Shown here piece by piece: positions 1 through 14,200 of a stretch of DNA of 64,000 bases; the first letter of the stretch is position 1; every line of letters begins with the position of its first letter. Location of the stretch: the NCBI GenBank assembly GCA_916700875.1, contig CAKAKS010000274.1:62001-126000 (forward strand), read 5' to 3'. The position numbers were made by a program, and so were the translations under genes. Source of the stretch: Sebastes aleutianus. Taxonomy: Eukaryota > Chordata > Actinopteri > Perciformes > Sebastidae. The notes beneath the pieces were generated by a model. That model searched no databases. It was not told the origin of the DNA and saw nothing but the letters and a program-made list of their open reading frames with translations.

Positions 1-89
1 AATTGACATTCGGAGGAAAACACACCAAAAATGAGGAATAACTTTTCGTAAGAAATCATACAAACCGTTGTATGAGGATACGTTACGAT

Positions 90-797
90 GGCTGTCAATC
101 AATTAAATATTTAATTGTGTTTAATGTTGTTTTTATTTGTTCAAAACGTACCTTAAAGGTATTTAAGCTTAAGTATTTAATACTCTTATCAACATGGGAG
201 TGGACAAATATGCTTGCTTTATGCAAATGTATGTATATATTTATTATTGGAAATCAATTTACAACACAAAACAATGACAGATATTGTCCAGAAACCCTCA
301 CAGGTACTGGATTTAGCATAACAAATATGCTCAAATCATAACATAGAAAACTGCAGCCCAACAGGCAACAACAGCTGTCAGTGTGTCAGTGTGCTGACTT
401 GACTATGACTTGCCCCAAACTGCATGTGATCATCATAAAGTGGGCATATCTGTAAAGGGGAGACTCGTGGGTACCCAGAGAACCCATTTTCATTCACATA
501 TCTTGAGGTCAGAGGTCAAGGGACCCCTTTGAAAATGGCCATGACAGTTTTTCCTCGCCAAAATTTAGTGCAAGTTTGGAGCATTATTTAACCTCCTTCG
601 CAACAAGCTAGTATGACGTGGTTGGTACCGATGGATTCCTCAGGTTTTTCTAGTCTCATATGATACTATAATAGCTTTAAAACTGAGCCCGTACAACCTA
701 AAAAATCTCAAGTTGTGTTAATGCGTTAAAGAAATTAGTGGCGTTAAAACAAATTTGTGTTAATGTGTTATTACCGCTTTAACTTTGACAGCCCTGG
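90..797 (+). mobile_element. non-autonomous DNA transposon, dispersed family A, copy 1
   Basis: About 0.7 kb element in a gusb intron. The left end reads GGCTGTCAATCAATTAAAT and the right end ends TTTGACAGCCCTGG, so the termini are short inverted repeats (CAGGGCTGTCA type). The interior stretch GACTCGTGGGTACCC plus AGGTCAGAGGTCAAGGG recurs in reverse at 15.41-16.04 kb and 30.37-31.04 kb. There is no coding capacity; short ORFs recur only because the repeat does. The termini look hAT-like. No target duplication was verified. Confidence 0.75.
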
Positions 798-1329
798 TAA
801 ATAAGGAACAAGCAAAGTTAAACTTTGGAAGAAAGTGGCCTGATGAAAACTAAAGGGAGATAAAGCTAAATTGTGAAGCTGCTGAGCTTCAGTGGTTGTT
901 GATCCAAAGTCAGACTACATTGTTGACACATTCCTGCACTGTGAGGAATATTTTTCATGGTGTACTTGGTAGCGTAAAGGTACTGATTAGTTTGCAGTCC
1001 CAGACTACCTGCAGACACTATTCATTTACTTCAGGGAAAATAACTGTGGATGTGCATGTACATGTTACTGCTGCACTCTCTCATGGCCAAAAGTGTGAAA
1101 ACTGCCACTCCATAGTTCCTAATATTGGAAAAGATGAGAGATTAGTGTTATGGAATTTGTATTTTGCCTCATTACAGGTAATTGCTACTACTAGAAAGTA
1201 TGTTGCTTCATTATGAATTAATCTACAAAAAGGGGTGATCATTATAGAATTTATTTGTAATTTATGCTCATAAAGAACTGATCAAACTGTTCAACAAGAC
1301 TCACATTCAGTCTTTTCTCCCGTCTCCAG

Positions 1330-3200
1330 GCTCCCTATGTGGATGTAATCTGCGTTAACAGTTACTTCTCCTGGTACCACGATTCAGGCCACCTGGAGCT
1401 CATCACCCTCCAGCTCAACACACAGTTTGAGAACTGGTATGGAAAGTACCAGAAGCCTATCATCCAGAGCGAATACGGAGCGGATGCGGTGGCAGGGCTT
1501 CACAGCGTGAGGATCCATACCCCACACACATCCAATTACCAATTACCTCACTGTAGCATCCTAAGGCTGCAAGGAATTTCAGATTTTGCTAAACCTAAAC
1601 CTCCACACATCCGTCCTACAGATTCTGATTGCAACACATTTTCCCAGAAACAAGTTCGTGGGTTATTCTATAATTAGGGGTACATTTCACATGAACAAAA
1701 GTTAATGTGCGTTCTCAAAAAAACAGTGGTTTAAGTTCAGATATTCCTTCAGTGTAATATATATGTCATTTTTTTTGTTGCAGGGGGATTTTCTGTTAGT
1801 AACATAGTTGACAGAACTTTTGCGAACAAATTAAGTAAATTGAGATATTTACATAATTTAAATGTGAAACTCAATTTAAAAAATATATATTTTTCTAAAG
1901 CATTTAGAATTTTTAAATAAACAACATATATATAATGCTAACTTTAATGGTTTTAAATAATTATTCTGACCCACTCAATTGAAAAATGGTCATTGCAAAA
2001 ACTGTCAATTTAGGAACATCATGACAATTTCAAGCTAGATGAAACAGAGTGTGCACAAAATGAGTGTCTGATCTTATAATATGCATTCACTTAATCTGTA
2101 AAATATGATCATTATCATCAATGGATATGGAACGTACCCCCAATAAGAGACTTTTCACTCTCCAGGATCCGCCCATGATGTTCAGTGAGGAGTACCAGAA
2201 CCAAGTGCTGCGGAGCTACCACGAGGTGTTCGACCAGAAGAGGAAGCAGTACGTCATCGGTGAACTCATCTGGAACTTTGCAGACTTCATGACTGCACAA
2301 GGTACTGCAGCAGGACTTGTGCTACAATAATGCATGAAGTTGGCAGTTTTTGCAGGTCGGGTTCGGGTGGTTGATTAGCTGAACTGAACGGTGCAACTCT
2401 AATGAGCACGGTCAGGAGGACTCGGGAGTAACTGCAAAGCTGCATTCTTAATCATTCAACCTGTGTTTTTCATCTGATATGAGATAACATTTTATGTGAA
2501 ATAAATTTGGCTAAAATTACAAAATTATTGGTTTTGGCTGGAACGGATTGACTGAAATGTTTAAGATAATGTGATGACTAAAAGGGACATTTCACACAGG
2601 AGGACTAAGACAAAAAAAATAGCTAAAACGGTTAGGGGAAAAAAAAAATTAACTAAAATTGAGTGACTTTTCGGTGACTAAAACTGGACGAAAACACTGA
2701 GTCGTCATCAACTAAAACTATGAAGTATAAAAATGACTAAAATGTGACTAAAACTAATAAGCATTTTCATCTTAAGACGAAGACTACTAAATCTAAAATA
2801 GCTGTCAGAATGAACACTGCCCAGGACCACATTCTGCCATGATGACTCACACAGACTCTCAAGGTGAAAACAATACCAGCGTCACTGTCGCGGCTGGTAA
2901 CAAGTCAAAGGCTCCTGTACTGATCAGTAACCTGATAATGCAAGAATCAGGAAGGGATATTAATAACCAGGTTTCTTATGTTCCAGAACATTTCAAAAGG
3001 TTCCTCTGTGTGTGACGAGCTTCTTGTTGATCCGTCTTGTGTCTACAGGGCTCACCCGCGTGGTGGGGAACAAGAAGGGTGTTTTCACCAGGCAAAGGCA
3101 GCCCAAACAGGCAGCATTCATCCTGAAGGAGCGGTACTGGAGACTGGCAAATGAAACGGGCACACTACCTCCCTGGACCAAGTACCCCTGCTCACTCTGA
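1330..3200 (+). CDS. gusb: beta-glucuronidase, last three coding exons (5' part outside window)
   Basis: Lysosomal glycoside hydrolase family 2 enzyme that removes terminal glucuronic acid from glycosaminoglycans. Exons: 1330-1506, 2166-2301, 3049-3200; AG/GT borders and phases fit (59 codons; 45 codons +1; 2 nt + 50 codons with TGA). Exon 1330 begins APYVDVICVNSY and holds IIQSEYGAD, whose Glu is the family nucleophile (human E540), plus the NSY tyrosine. The second carries DPPMMFSEEY and GELIWNFADFM. The last carries the NKK substrate-carboxylate motif and TRQRQPKQAAF, ending KYPCSL. This is roughly the C-terminal quarter of the ~650 aa protein. The acid/base Glu and the N-terminal jelly-roll domains lie left of base 1. 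No upstream coding exon was found in 1-1329. The three exons show no damage. Identification is by recalled similarity to vertebrate GUSB and is close. Confidence 0.96.
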
Positions 3201-4030
3201 GCACCCATTCCAGGACAGGCATGTAAACACTATGCCTCATGGGAGAAAATTGCTGGTTTGATTCCGTCAGTTTCTTGAGGCAGGTTAGTTAAGCACATAT
3301 AGAACACTTCAATCATTCGTAATCTGAAACCATTTCAGTGTGTACACATATGATCAAACCACCGTGAAATTCTGCTCTGCTTCTCCTGTCGTCTACAATT
3401 ATGAACTAAACCACCATCAATCTGGAATATTTTCATTTCAAACATAAAAGCAATTTCTTCTAGTGCCTCACCAATAGTGCAATTCATGTGTTACAATAAT
3501 AATTATAATTGTGATATGATTTCCTTTGGATACCCCTGACTGTAAGACTTTATTTGGTTGTTACGGGATATCCTGATACACATTTTTAGTGCCTTCCACT
3601 GTTATCATAAAAAGGTCAAGGTTAAGGTCAAAATCTGTCATCAGTGATTAGCTGTCACCTTTCCTCCAGTCAGATGATACGAGTACACCTACACATCACA
3701 TTACAAAGACACTGTACAGGAAGGAAGTTACCACACTTATTTCCTCTATTTCCCTGTCCTCCGTGTGTTTGGGACACATTTTCTCAACTAAACGCATAAA
3801 ATAGCAGTTTGATATAAAAACTGTGCTGGAATCCGCTGTCATTTCTGAGCATTTAGCGTGAGCGTGTTTTAGCTTTTGTCAAGGATAAAAGCACTTAATA
3901 CATGTACTGTTAATGTGAATCGCAATGCGGATTGTAATCATAAGTGTTTTATTTTTATAAATGAAGTGAAAGAAAATCTTGAAAAATTTTATATGAATCA
4001 ATCTAATAAAGAAAAAAGATTTACTCAATA
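3201..4030 (+). other. gusb: probable gusb 3' UTR and poly(A) signal
   Basis: Non-coding sequence after the gusb stop. The first strong AATAAA is at 4005-4010, giving a UTR of about 820 nt. The interval is AT-rich and free of the inverted-repeat elements that begin at about 4.1 kb, which fits it being transcribed and under some constraint. The end point is inferred from the hexamer only. Confidence 0.5.
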
Positions 4031-4116
4031 TGCACACTGTATTTTTTTTCTCTCAAAGCATTCACACACTTTTGTAGTTTTATAGAGGACATTGGAGTGT
4101 ACTTTGCTGTCTTATG

Positions 4117-5096
4117 CTGTGTTCAGACCAAGAGCGAAGCAAATTTTCGCCCTCGCTTTACTCGCACGAGTTGGACCGCCGGTATCATTTGTGTTCATTA
4201 GCGTTAGACACGTGGGAGAGGAGAAGGAACTTGTCTCCATAGATACCAACAACTTTTCTTTCTACCATCAACCATGAAAGAAATAACCACTGTCGCTGCT
4301 TTGCACATGTTGTGGAAGTCCCAGATATGTCAGAAAACCAAACGCCGTCGCGTCTGGGTTCATAACATCATCCTGCAGCGAGCTGTATTTGCATACAGCG
4401 CCGCTGCACTGACTGTATCTAGCAAGCCACACATCACTACTGCGGTATGAATCCAATATGAACAGATTGTGCTGTGATTAAAATGCAATAAACAGATCAA
4501 AATGATGCTGAAATAAATACATAATGATGCTGATTTGTAAAAAGTCTGAATTCATGCTTTGTCAGGTCTGTCCGCAAGACGAGAAGCAAACAACTTTTAA
4601 AATGCTTGTTTTCTGAATGGAGTTCGGATCAATCAGTGCCGGGCTATACAGCTGCTCCATCAACACTCAACATAAACTCATCAAGGCATGAACACGGCAG
4701 CGACGTTGTTGTTTATACCATACAGTCTGATACACATACATTTATACACAGAATTTGGTCCGGTCTCTGTACAGATATGAGGTGTTATCGTAGCTCTGGG
4801 TGACCACAGACAGCTATAGCTCCATTTCCGATTCAACAACGTCAGTGACGACAGGAGGAGGATCTCAGCGCTGATAGGCACGACACAGCTTCACACAAAT
4901 TTCTCGCTCGAGTTGAAATATTTAAACTCCTGCGAATATGCAAATGACGCAAATTTCATGATGTTCAAAATGTTTGCATCGCATTATTCGCACCATTCAT
5001 GTCGCCCAGTGCACATTTGCGTCTATTCGCCTCTTTGCATTGACTTTGTAAGTAGTCGCGCCGCATGAAAGGTTCGCTCTTGGTGTGAACACACCA
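4117..5096. mobile_element. inverted-repeat DNA transposon (MITE-like), ~1 kb
   Basis: Termini are inverted: GTGTTCAGACCAAGAGCGAA on the left and TTCGCTCTTGGTGTGAACAC on the right. The interior is rich in TTCGC and GCGAA words. There is no transposase, and the short ORFs inside resemble no protein family. It fills most of the spacer between the gusb 3' end and the vkorc1l1 3' end. Confidence 0.7.
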
Positions 5097-6640
5097 TTAG
5101 TGCTGTTTCTCTAAGCCACTGTGACTGAAGGCTTTCAAAAACTCAACATACACCTAAAGGGTTAAGTGACGTGTTGATTGTCAAAGGTGGCGTGACTGCA
5201 ATCAGATTTTTCTTTTTACTATCAGTGACTTTGCACCACACCCTCATCACAGGTGTGACCTCCGTGTCACAGCTGGACAAATACTGACTATTTAGACTCC
5301 GCTTTAGATTTCTTTCAAACCTACAGTAGCACACTTACTTACAAGATGTAGACATCTGATAAACGCCTTTTTTGGCACTTGTATATGTAGTGCTTTTCTT
5401 GGATTTGGTTCAGCTGTAATTGCTTCCTACACAATCATTGTTGAACTGGAGACTGATGTGTCATTAAGCACACCGCTCATTCAACAACTTCCTTGAAATA
5501 ATAAAGTTATCCAATAAACTGATCCAATAAACGGCTGATTATTAACCAGACTTGTTAATAGTCACGGTGACTTAGAGGTTCAGACACACTTTAACTGGAG
5601 GGATACAGTATATTGTTCACATACAGTACATATATTTTGAATATCCTATGTCACATAAGCTTTGCGTTCAATTGCATTTTATTGCATCTGCATCCAGTGT
5701 TGTTTTCAGTTGTTGAATGTGAATGTTTCAATCTCTCTCTCTTAAATCTATATGGTTTAGATTTCAGAAAAACATAATTAAATGTTAAAATAAGAACTTA
5801 AAACATAAAGAACTTACAACACTCAAAGTGCCAAAAACCCCAAAATTACCAGATTTAGGGAAATTACTTTATCTAAATTACTACGGCTTTGTACATTGCT
5901 AAAAAAAAAAGAAAATAAAAGATTTGATAAGAGACTAGTTACAATGAGCTTAAAGTATTTTTATACATTAAGCTTTGAGTTTGAGAACCAGTGTTCTAAG
6001 GTAACGAAAACACAGCGATTCTTATTTTCGTGTGATTATCCACTAAAGAAAACTCTTATTAATATTATATTCTGCCGATAGATCCCCCTAAATGTTACAC
6101 ATTGGTCCTTTAACCTGATCAGCCAGATGGTTTGTTACACAGAACTATTTCAGAAGCGGTCATTGGAAAAGGGCAGGAACTTTCATAAAATACTTGGCAG
6201 GTGATTGGATGAATCATCTGTCAATCAAACTCTTGCCGAAGCCAGTCCGGAGAACAGTGAAAACATCTTTTCCATCAAGAAAAGCCTTCAGTGCCGTTCT
6301 TTGCTCTTCTTTCAATGAAGAAATACTCCAGTTCTGATAGAACTGATGCTATTGCAGCTACACTAACCTCTTCAGGAGCCGCCATAGTTGTTTAGAACTA
6401 ACAGTTGTCCCGTGTTGTCACACACACACAAACACATTACTTGAAGCCTGACGAGACTGATTTCCGTGCGATATAGGATCTCGCGATCTCGTGACTCCAG
6501 CTGCAGTGCAAGGTAAAGTATGAATGAGTATAGCAAGCAAAGGCAGTTTTAATATTCACAACCTGACTATTCAGAGACAGACCTTTAATGTCACAGTAAC
6601 AACATAAACATCGCAGTGATTCCCTTTCAGCTTAGTTTAA
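5097..6640. other. gusb-vkorc1l1 convergent spacer, no gene
   Basis: AT-rich spacer with no credible coding sequence. At about 6085-6112 it ends in GTTACACATTGGTCCTTTAA, a relict terminus of the same family as the element at 43.73-44.05 kb. CA-rich runs lie near 6420. Confidence 0.5.
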
Positions 6641-9600
6641 CAGCATTTCATTTTATTCAAATAACTTAAAATGACAGGTGGTTTCAGAGGGAATGTTTTA
6701 ATGGTAGATCATTTCCACATGACAATGACACAATTAAAAATGTTCTCATGTCAACCTTTTCCACAGTTTTCCCTTAAGGTAAGATGGATTTAAACAGATT
6801 ATTTATTTTTTTTGCACCCTCCTACCATTCATGTAACACTTTTCCATGTAAGAAAATACAGCATTTTAAAACATATTTGGCAATACAGAAGCAAACCCAG
6901 TAAGTTTTCCTCCACAAAGAAATTGAATAAACATTTTATGCTGACACATGGATTCCTAGCCCTCCAACCCCTCAACGTTTTTTCTTTTTTTTACTAAAAT
7001 AACCCAGAATGTTAACAGTCTATACAGCTAAAGGGCATAATTAATGATGAAAAAAGAACATTACAATCATGTAGTTTAAACAGAGTGTATTCTTAGCTAA
7101 CAAACATGTCCTAGCTAGACAAAATAAAGATGAGAATTATATAGTGGAGTTCAGAGGGGAAAAAGGGAATGACCATTGATTTGACGGGGCATTTTGTCTG
7201 GCAATTTCTGAATGGATTTTTGCACCGATACTGGATATCAAATCTTTGGGAATTGCCAATTTATCAGATTACATTTTAAGGAAGGCAAGCAGACGTGCCT
7301 GTTACAGTTACCATTCTTCATTTTACAAGGCTATTACTGTTGCTCGTCTTTGGCTCAAGGCCTAGTGATCAAACAGAAGGCACTTTTGTTGGCATTGGTG
7401 ATGCAACTAACATGGCAGTTTATACCTCAGGGCCTAAATGAATATTCATGAGAATGCAGTATCGATCATTTTTGACCTTCTTTTTGACATTAAATCATCA
7501 CACAACATGTGTTACCAGCCAAATATTTCACACTTTTGACTCAACATCCAAATTCCTTATACCCATTTCTTTAAAGTAACTGCGCACAACTAGCGTCATA
7601 GGCTTGCATATGACTGGAATTATGAATGAAATGATAGGCTACCCACTGTACACTAGTCAGTTCTATGGTCGATACTCACAGGACCCAGATTTGTTGCCAC
7701 AAAAACTAGCAAGTTATGTCAGTTTGACTTGTGCAAGTGAATCCATAGGAGACTTGTCTTTTATATGTGAGTGCACACAGGCTTTCCCAGACAAAGGACG
7801 AAGACGAAACAGTGCGGTTGTTAATCTTATTCTGAGCTGAGATGAAACAGAACCTGATGTAAGCCTGACAAGGCAATACTGTATAAGGAAGATCTTAAAG
7901 ATGACTTGCTAAGAAATGATGCAAACATTTGAATCATTCTATTGAGGACCATAGAGTTTGTTAAAAAGGACTGTACTGGTGCTTGCATGTTTTATTTGCC
8001 AGTTTACTACCAATCATGTCACCGTAACATAACCGCCAACCATTTTCCAAGGCAAATCCTACGGAGTTTCTCTTCCAGGCAGCCATTGGTTCCCATTCTT
8101 TTCTGTATGGCATGAAACTTTAAATGTGTTTTAAAGGGGAACTCCACAGATTGTACACATCATACTATGTTTACAGGTGTTGGGGGGTATTACTGCATAT
8201 GTGAAAAAAGTTGTACCTTTCACTACGTTAGCCACTACTAGCATACAGCACGAATCTCAGGCCGAGCTGTCGGTGGTCGAGTTGTATTGTGGGTAATGTA
8301 GGCACCATGTTTTGACAAGAAAGAAGAATGCATGGAATAAAAAATGACTGGTTTTGCTGCATCGATTTGGAATAAATGTTATAAACCCCTTTTATGTTAG
8401 TACACATGGTGACGTATTTCTCTGGGCAGAGCGTAGGTGGAGGCAGAATAACTTAGCTAACGTGATGCTACGATTAGAAGAAGGCTAACTTCTGCTAACC
8501 TTAGCTAAATTATTAGCAACATTTTCTCTCTTCGCCAATATTGTAGCTTGCATGCAATATCGATTCTTGCACCCAACAACACAGCAAGATGACATTTTTG
8601 ATGTGTAACTTTAGCCTACTACTCTGAGGGGATTTGTGTTTGCCTTCAGTCTTTCCTCTGTATTGCCTCCAGCTAACAACACCGTGACGTACCCATGATG
8701 TCGGCTGTAAGAGGGTCTATAGGATTGTATGCTAAATTGGTGGAGCACTCCTTTAAGTTTGGTTATCCATTTAGTGGCTAGCAGGCTGCCAAACTGCATC
8801 ACATTTCTCGGTTATACTGAAACCCAAAGGACAAACATTGACATAGTGAACAGTATATACAAGCTTCTCTGTGAGGGGGATTAAGTGCTGGAAGCATCTC
8901 TTAAAGTGTGTCTCATCACATAGTGAAATGAATGGAAACCATTGTCTGCCTGGTGTACAGGAAAAACTATCTCAAATATATAGCACACATTATGCTTTGG
9001 AAAATGAGTAACATTAATGTAACACAGTCTATATATGAGAAGTAGTAAATGGGTTACAACATGCACAAACAGACAATTTCACATTGACAATATCCTGGGG
9101 GGGAAAAAAAGTACCACCTCAAGTTCCATTCTCATAGACGAGCGATGACTTCATATGTTATCACAGGAAGCACGTCACTGAGATTACTTTCCTGGCAGTC
9201 GCCATCATCAATACTTAAACAACCCCCGCCCCACACACAAACTGTCAGGGAGAACTTGAATGCTATTAAAGTGGAGGGGCATAGAGACTAGCAGTGATGG
9301 AAACTATTAACAAGCTGGTTTAACACCACAGATTAATCACATTATTACAGTTATTACTACGACTCTTCTGGATCTTTGACAGTGTGTGTAAGATTGTCCG
9401 ATGTGCCAACATATGTTTAAAGCCAGGAGATAGTGTACCATGCATCTGACACGTAGGATGCTTTAAAATCAGTGGATTCTGGATGGAAAAGAGACAACGG
9501 TCCTACTCGGTGCTGAACTGAACTGGCAATGCTATGGATTTCTAGCAAAGCCACTACCAGCTGTGGTTGCTTTTCCCCCATACTGTGATCTCTCTCTGTA

Positions 9601-11293
9601 CAAACCTTGCTATGTTAGAGATCAGCCACTTCATGAAAAGCTTCAGTGTCTGTCAGCGACCTGGATATCTTTCCTTCTGGAGCAAAAATCCCACATATGG
9701 CTTAACATACTGTTTTTTGTTTTCTTACACCTTGTTACGCTTCTGCCGCTCGTGTCAACGTAAAACATGACAAGTTTTGTTCACATCCTGCAAATGAACT
9801 GTAACTCAGCTTGGCAAGATCACCGTTACTGTTCAATTGACATCAAATGTACACAGGCTGGACAGTGAACAAAAGCCAGATGAGCATCAACGCAATTAAA
9901 AACAGCAAGATAAGAGACGCCTCCGCCACCGGGGCTCTCACTCTACACTTCAGCAGACAATCACAGTGTAGCAGCCTTTCGCTACCTCATGAGACTCTAT
10001 TAGGGAGGGAGAAACACTTCACTGGTATCTTAATTTACAAAACTGTGATCATAAAAATAAAGCCTTGGACCTGTGACAATAAAACAAACGAGCAGAACTG
10101 GTGTTAACATAACATTACCCCCCCACCCAACGCCCAAAACGTAAAAAAAAAGAAAAAAAAAGAAAAAAGAAATTAAGGTAATTCACCTTAACACTCCTTT
10201 AGGCACATAAGTCTTTATGGATCCCACTTGTGTGGAGGTCAGGAATGCTTTTCACACAAAAAAAAGAAAGAAAAAAAAGAGTGAGGGTGCCTTTATGCAA
10301 ACTTGGTGAAAAGAAGTTCTGTTTAAAAGACTTGTGTCGGTGGCATCAGATGAAACAAGAACCACTTACAACAAAGAACTCTGAACCGCATGCCTGACCA
10401 GGTTTACGGGATGGAAGATGTCCCGAGCACATCTTCACCTAACCGTGACCTTTATCACTGTTTGTTCCAGATGTTTTCTCCTGTTTTGTTGGTGGGGTTT
10501 GTTTTTCCTTAAAGGTTTGTGTCAACACTAAATCACAATCTAGCCTGGAATATTGCTCAGCAGCTATTTACAGAATTGCAAAACAAACAAATCTGACTGA
10601 TCTACACACAATATCTCACATTGTCCTGTGTTTAATTTTAGTGGTCCTCTTCATAAAAGAAACGTACTACAAAGTGTAAACATGAAAAGAAACTACTCGG
10701 TATAAATGTTAATCGTTTTGCCCCCCTGCCAACCCTCCCGCCCCGCCGTAGAACCTTATCTGCAAACTGTACGATAACCTAATGAGTGTTTTTCTAATTT
10801 GGGGACCCATTATTCGGTTCCGAGTTTTTAGTGCAGATCCTCTGTGCAGTAATAGGACCGTTCTAACCGTTTCAAGTAAACCCCTTTAATGTCCCGTTTT
10901 CTTCCATTCTGCGATCCTTTTTGTTCAAAAGAGAGCTGTCCTCCGTCGTTTCTGCCTCTGCTTGCTCGGGTTGATGTGTTTCCCCACACACACGCACACA
11001 CACACAGCCAGCCCCGTCCTTAAGTGAGTACAATGTTAAACAAGGAAAAAGAAATTAAAGAAAAAAAAAAAAATCATCTTTCACTTACAAATCCTTCCGT
11101 GTTTGCAACATTGAGATGTCAGGCCCCAACATTTAAGTTAAATTTCTTCATTTTTTTTGAACACACAGCAGAATAAACATTGTTTGGAAGCAAGGTCTCC
11201 TGGTGGCAAGTCAAATGTTCAGAGGTCACGTTTCTTTTTTTTCTTTTTGTTTGTTTGTTTGTTTATCGCATTTTTCTTGCCGTTCTCGACAGC
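6640..11293 (-). other. vkorc1l1: probable long 3' UTR of vkorc1l1
   Basis: Non-coding sequence downstream of the vkorc1l1 stop on the minus strand. Several AATAAA hexamers read on the minus strand; the most distal clear one is near 6650. No other gene was found in the interval. It contains poly-purine and poly-A tracts (about 10140-10280 and 11040-11075), a CA run near 10985, and one foldback element (8131-8757). A multi-kb UTR is plausible for this gene, but the extent is inferred and not shown. Confidence 0.4.
8131..8757. mobile_element. MITE-like foldback element with TTAAAG ends
   Basis: Left end TTAAAGGGGAACTCCAC and right end GTGGAGCACTCCTTTAAG form imperfect inverted repeats about 0.63 kb apart. 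No ORF. Confidence 0.65.
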
Positions 11294-14200
11294 TTAGTCC
11301 TCCTTGGCCTGAAGCTGCTGCTTCCAGGCTTCGTTCAAGTAAACCAGTCGCTTGTAGTTGAGAATAAAGAGAATGAAGTTCAGCGCGTATGTGGTGATGC
11401 AGATGATGCAGAGGTCCTTTAGGACAAAGTAGAGGATGTAGCCCAGGTAGAGCGAACCCACCACCGACAAGATGGATGTCGTCATGAGAATAAGGGCGGC
11501 CATTGCACTGACAGTCATTCCTACGGCGAGAAACACAAACTAGAGCTTAGGCAAATAACTGTTAAAAAAATAAAAAAGACACAACCTTAGAACACACAAG
11601 TAACCTGATGACTCTGCTGTCTCCTCAGAGCTTTCAGCGTCAGATAGTTCTCTATTTATGTAACCAGCCTCCTCGTGATGACATTCAGCTTAAACACTGA
11701 ATAGACTGCTCATATTATTCTGTTGTCACATGAGGTGCAGTCATAGTTCTAAGGCCAAGTTTCCTCAGTGTTTGTGTTTGTGACATTTCATTAGGTTCGT
11801 AACAATGTTGTTACTGTTGCATACCTGAAAATGAAACAGTCGGTTTTTGGGTTCTCTTATGCCTAGTTCACACTACACAACTTCAACCCTGATTTTTTGC
11901 TCGCCGACAAGTTTTTGGATTTGGGAGAAAGTTGTTCATGCTTACTCATATTTTTTTGACTGTCTAAGACAATAGGATAGAATTTTTAAAATGGGCGTAG
12001 TTCCCCTTTAAAGACATGTGGAAACAGGCTATTATGTGAACACATGTGTTTTCGTGACAAAACATAGTTTTGATACGTCATCTGGGATTCCTCCCAGTGA
12101 GAGATCTTGTAGTGTGTGACCCCCCGTCGCCGGTCAGTCATGTAGTATGAAAATCACAACGACTTAAAGACTCCAGATTACAAGACAGCAAGTTGTGTAG
12201 TGTGAACAGAACAGTAATCTGACGACTTTCAAAGTTTACAGGCAGAATACCCAGGTGAACAGCTGCTGGTATGTCTGCACATCATGCGTGAGTCACACAG
12301 ATTGACAGTTCTTAAGGCATGAATGAACGGCATGTCTGAGGGCTGTAACGGCTCACTGTGAAACCACAGAGAGGCGTTAATAACAGGCATGCTGGATTTA
12401 ATATAATGAGTGTCCAAATAAAATCAGTGATTACACGTTGTCTGTTTCAGTGATTATTAATGATAGATTATGAAATCCTGACATAAATACAATGCAGTGG
12501 GGAGTTACTCAAGTACTGCACTTAAGTGTAATTTTGAGGTACTTGTACTTTAATTGTAGTAATTCTATTTTATGTGACTTTATACTTCTACTTCACAACA
12601 ACTCAGAGGCAAATACTCCACTACATTTATTTCAAAGCTTTACTTACTTGTTACTTTGCAGATACAGATTATCAAAACTAAATCTAATCCATAAATACTG
12701 AACTAAAAATCATAATTATTTTTTACAAAAGTCTGTATACAAAACTATTGAAAAAGATATATATTTGTGCGTCTTATTAGCAAAATCTATACCAAAATAT
12801 TCAGCTTCAATCCATATTTTCTGGCGTTTAGCCTTTCAAAAATAACATTATTTTACAGCACAACAAGAAAAAGATCATATCTGCATTCACTTGGCGGCTC
12901 CGTCACAATGTCATCATAATGTTTATGTTGACAAAACTGACGAGTTATATTCATTAAAGAAACTTGATTTAATAAATACATTTAATTCACTGAGTCATTA
13001 TAATCCAATATGCTGCATATTATTTGGAAATGGGCCATTCTGCATTGTGATTATTTTTACTTTTGGTACTTTTGTACTTTTACTCAAGTCAAACTTTGAA
13101 TGTTTGTAATGGTATTTCTACACTGCAGCATTGCTACTTTTACTTCAGTAAAAGATTGAAGTACTTCTTCCACCACTGGGGGCTCATTCAGGTGGTAACA
13201 TCAATCACTACCAGACATTTATAAAGTTGTAGTAGTACAGGAGAGGTCTCTTTTAGCATGGGAAATGACCAGAACACATTCTGACAGTATGTCCTCTTCT
13301 AGGGTTGGATGATATAAACAATACAAGACAAATTATATACCATCAGGTGAGATTAATTTGTCAAATGTCAAAAGATTTTTCCATGACGTGTAATGTCCTG
13401 TAACTATTAATATCTCTGGGTGTATTAGACCAGTGTGGGCAATGTCGCAAAATCAATGAGCAGAACTGCTTTATGGACGTATTGTATTATTATCTCTATG
13501 ATATTTACACAATTGTGATGAAGTAATTTGTTTTTGGATAATCCAGCAAACTAAATACCAGACAAAATAAATATTAATGTGGTTATTTCATCCTTTTACA
13601 GATTCTCAATTGATTTTCGTGAAAATGTACTATATCATGATATTTTTCCACATTGTTAAAGGTTCTGTATTTGTCTTTTGTCAATTCCAGCAAAGCAGTC
13701 ATTGGCAATGAAAATCTTTAGTCTCTGGTTCCTTCAACTATGCTCATAAAATATGTACATAGAAAAGGAGAAATAACACAAGCAAATGTAAAAGCCAATC
13801 TAAGGCATAAAATAGTGCAGTTAAAATATAGAGCTTAAATATAAACATAAGTAAATATAAAATGGTAATGTAAATGTACATTTTTATTGTGATAAAAAGA
13901 GGATTTTATCCACATTGCCCACCCATATTCTCGTCATAACACTAAATTACAATAAAGGAAAATATAACGGGAAAAGGCACAACTATAGCATTAATTTGAC
14001 GTTTAATTTCAACATTTGAGTGTACAGTTAAGTCATTTTTGACAGTAGTCAAATGCTGTACACCGGCATTAATCCGAGGATAAACGGTCCAAGGCTGTAA
14101 AAATAATGAAACTTCTGAAACTGAGTGCTCTTGCCTTAAATATGGAAATCTTGACCCGCTGTAGCAGTTTGGTTTAACTGGGCTGCTATTGTGTTAGTCA

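Noticed and set aside
896..1216. An upstream gusb exon at 0.9-1.2 kb
   Set aside because: No similarity to the GUSB region preceding APYVDVI and no acceptor/donor pair in the right phase.
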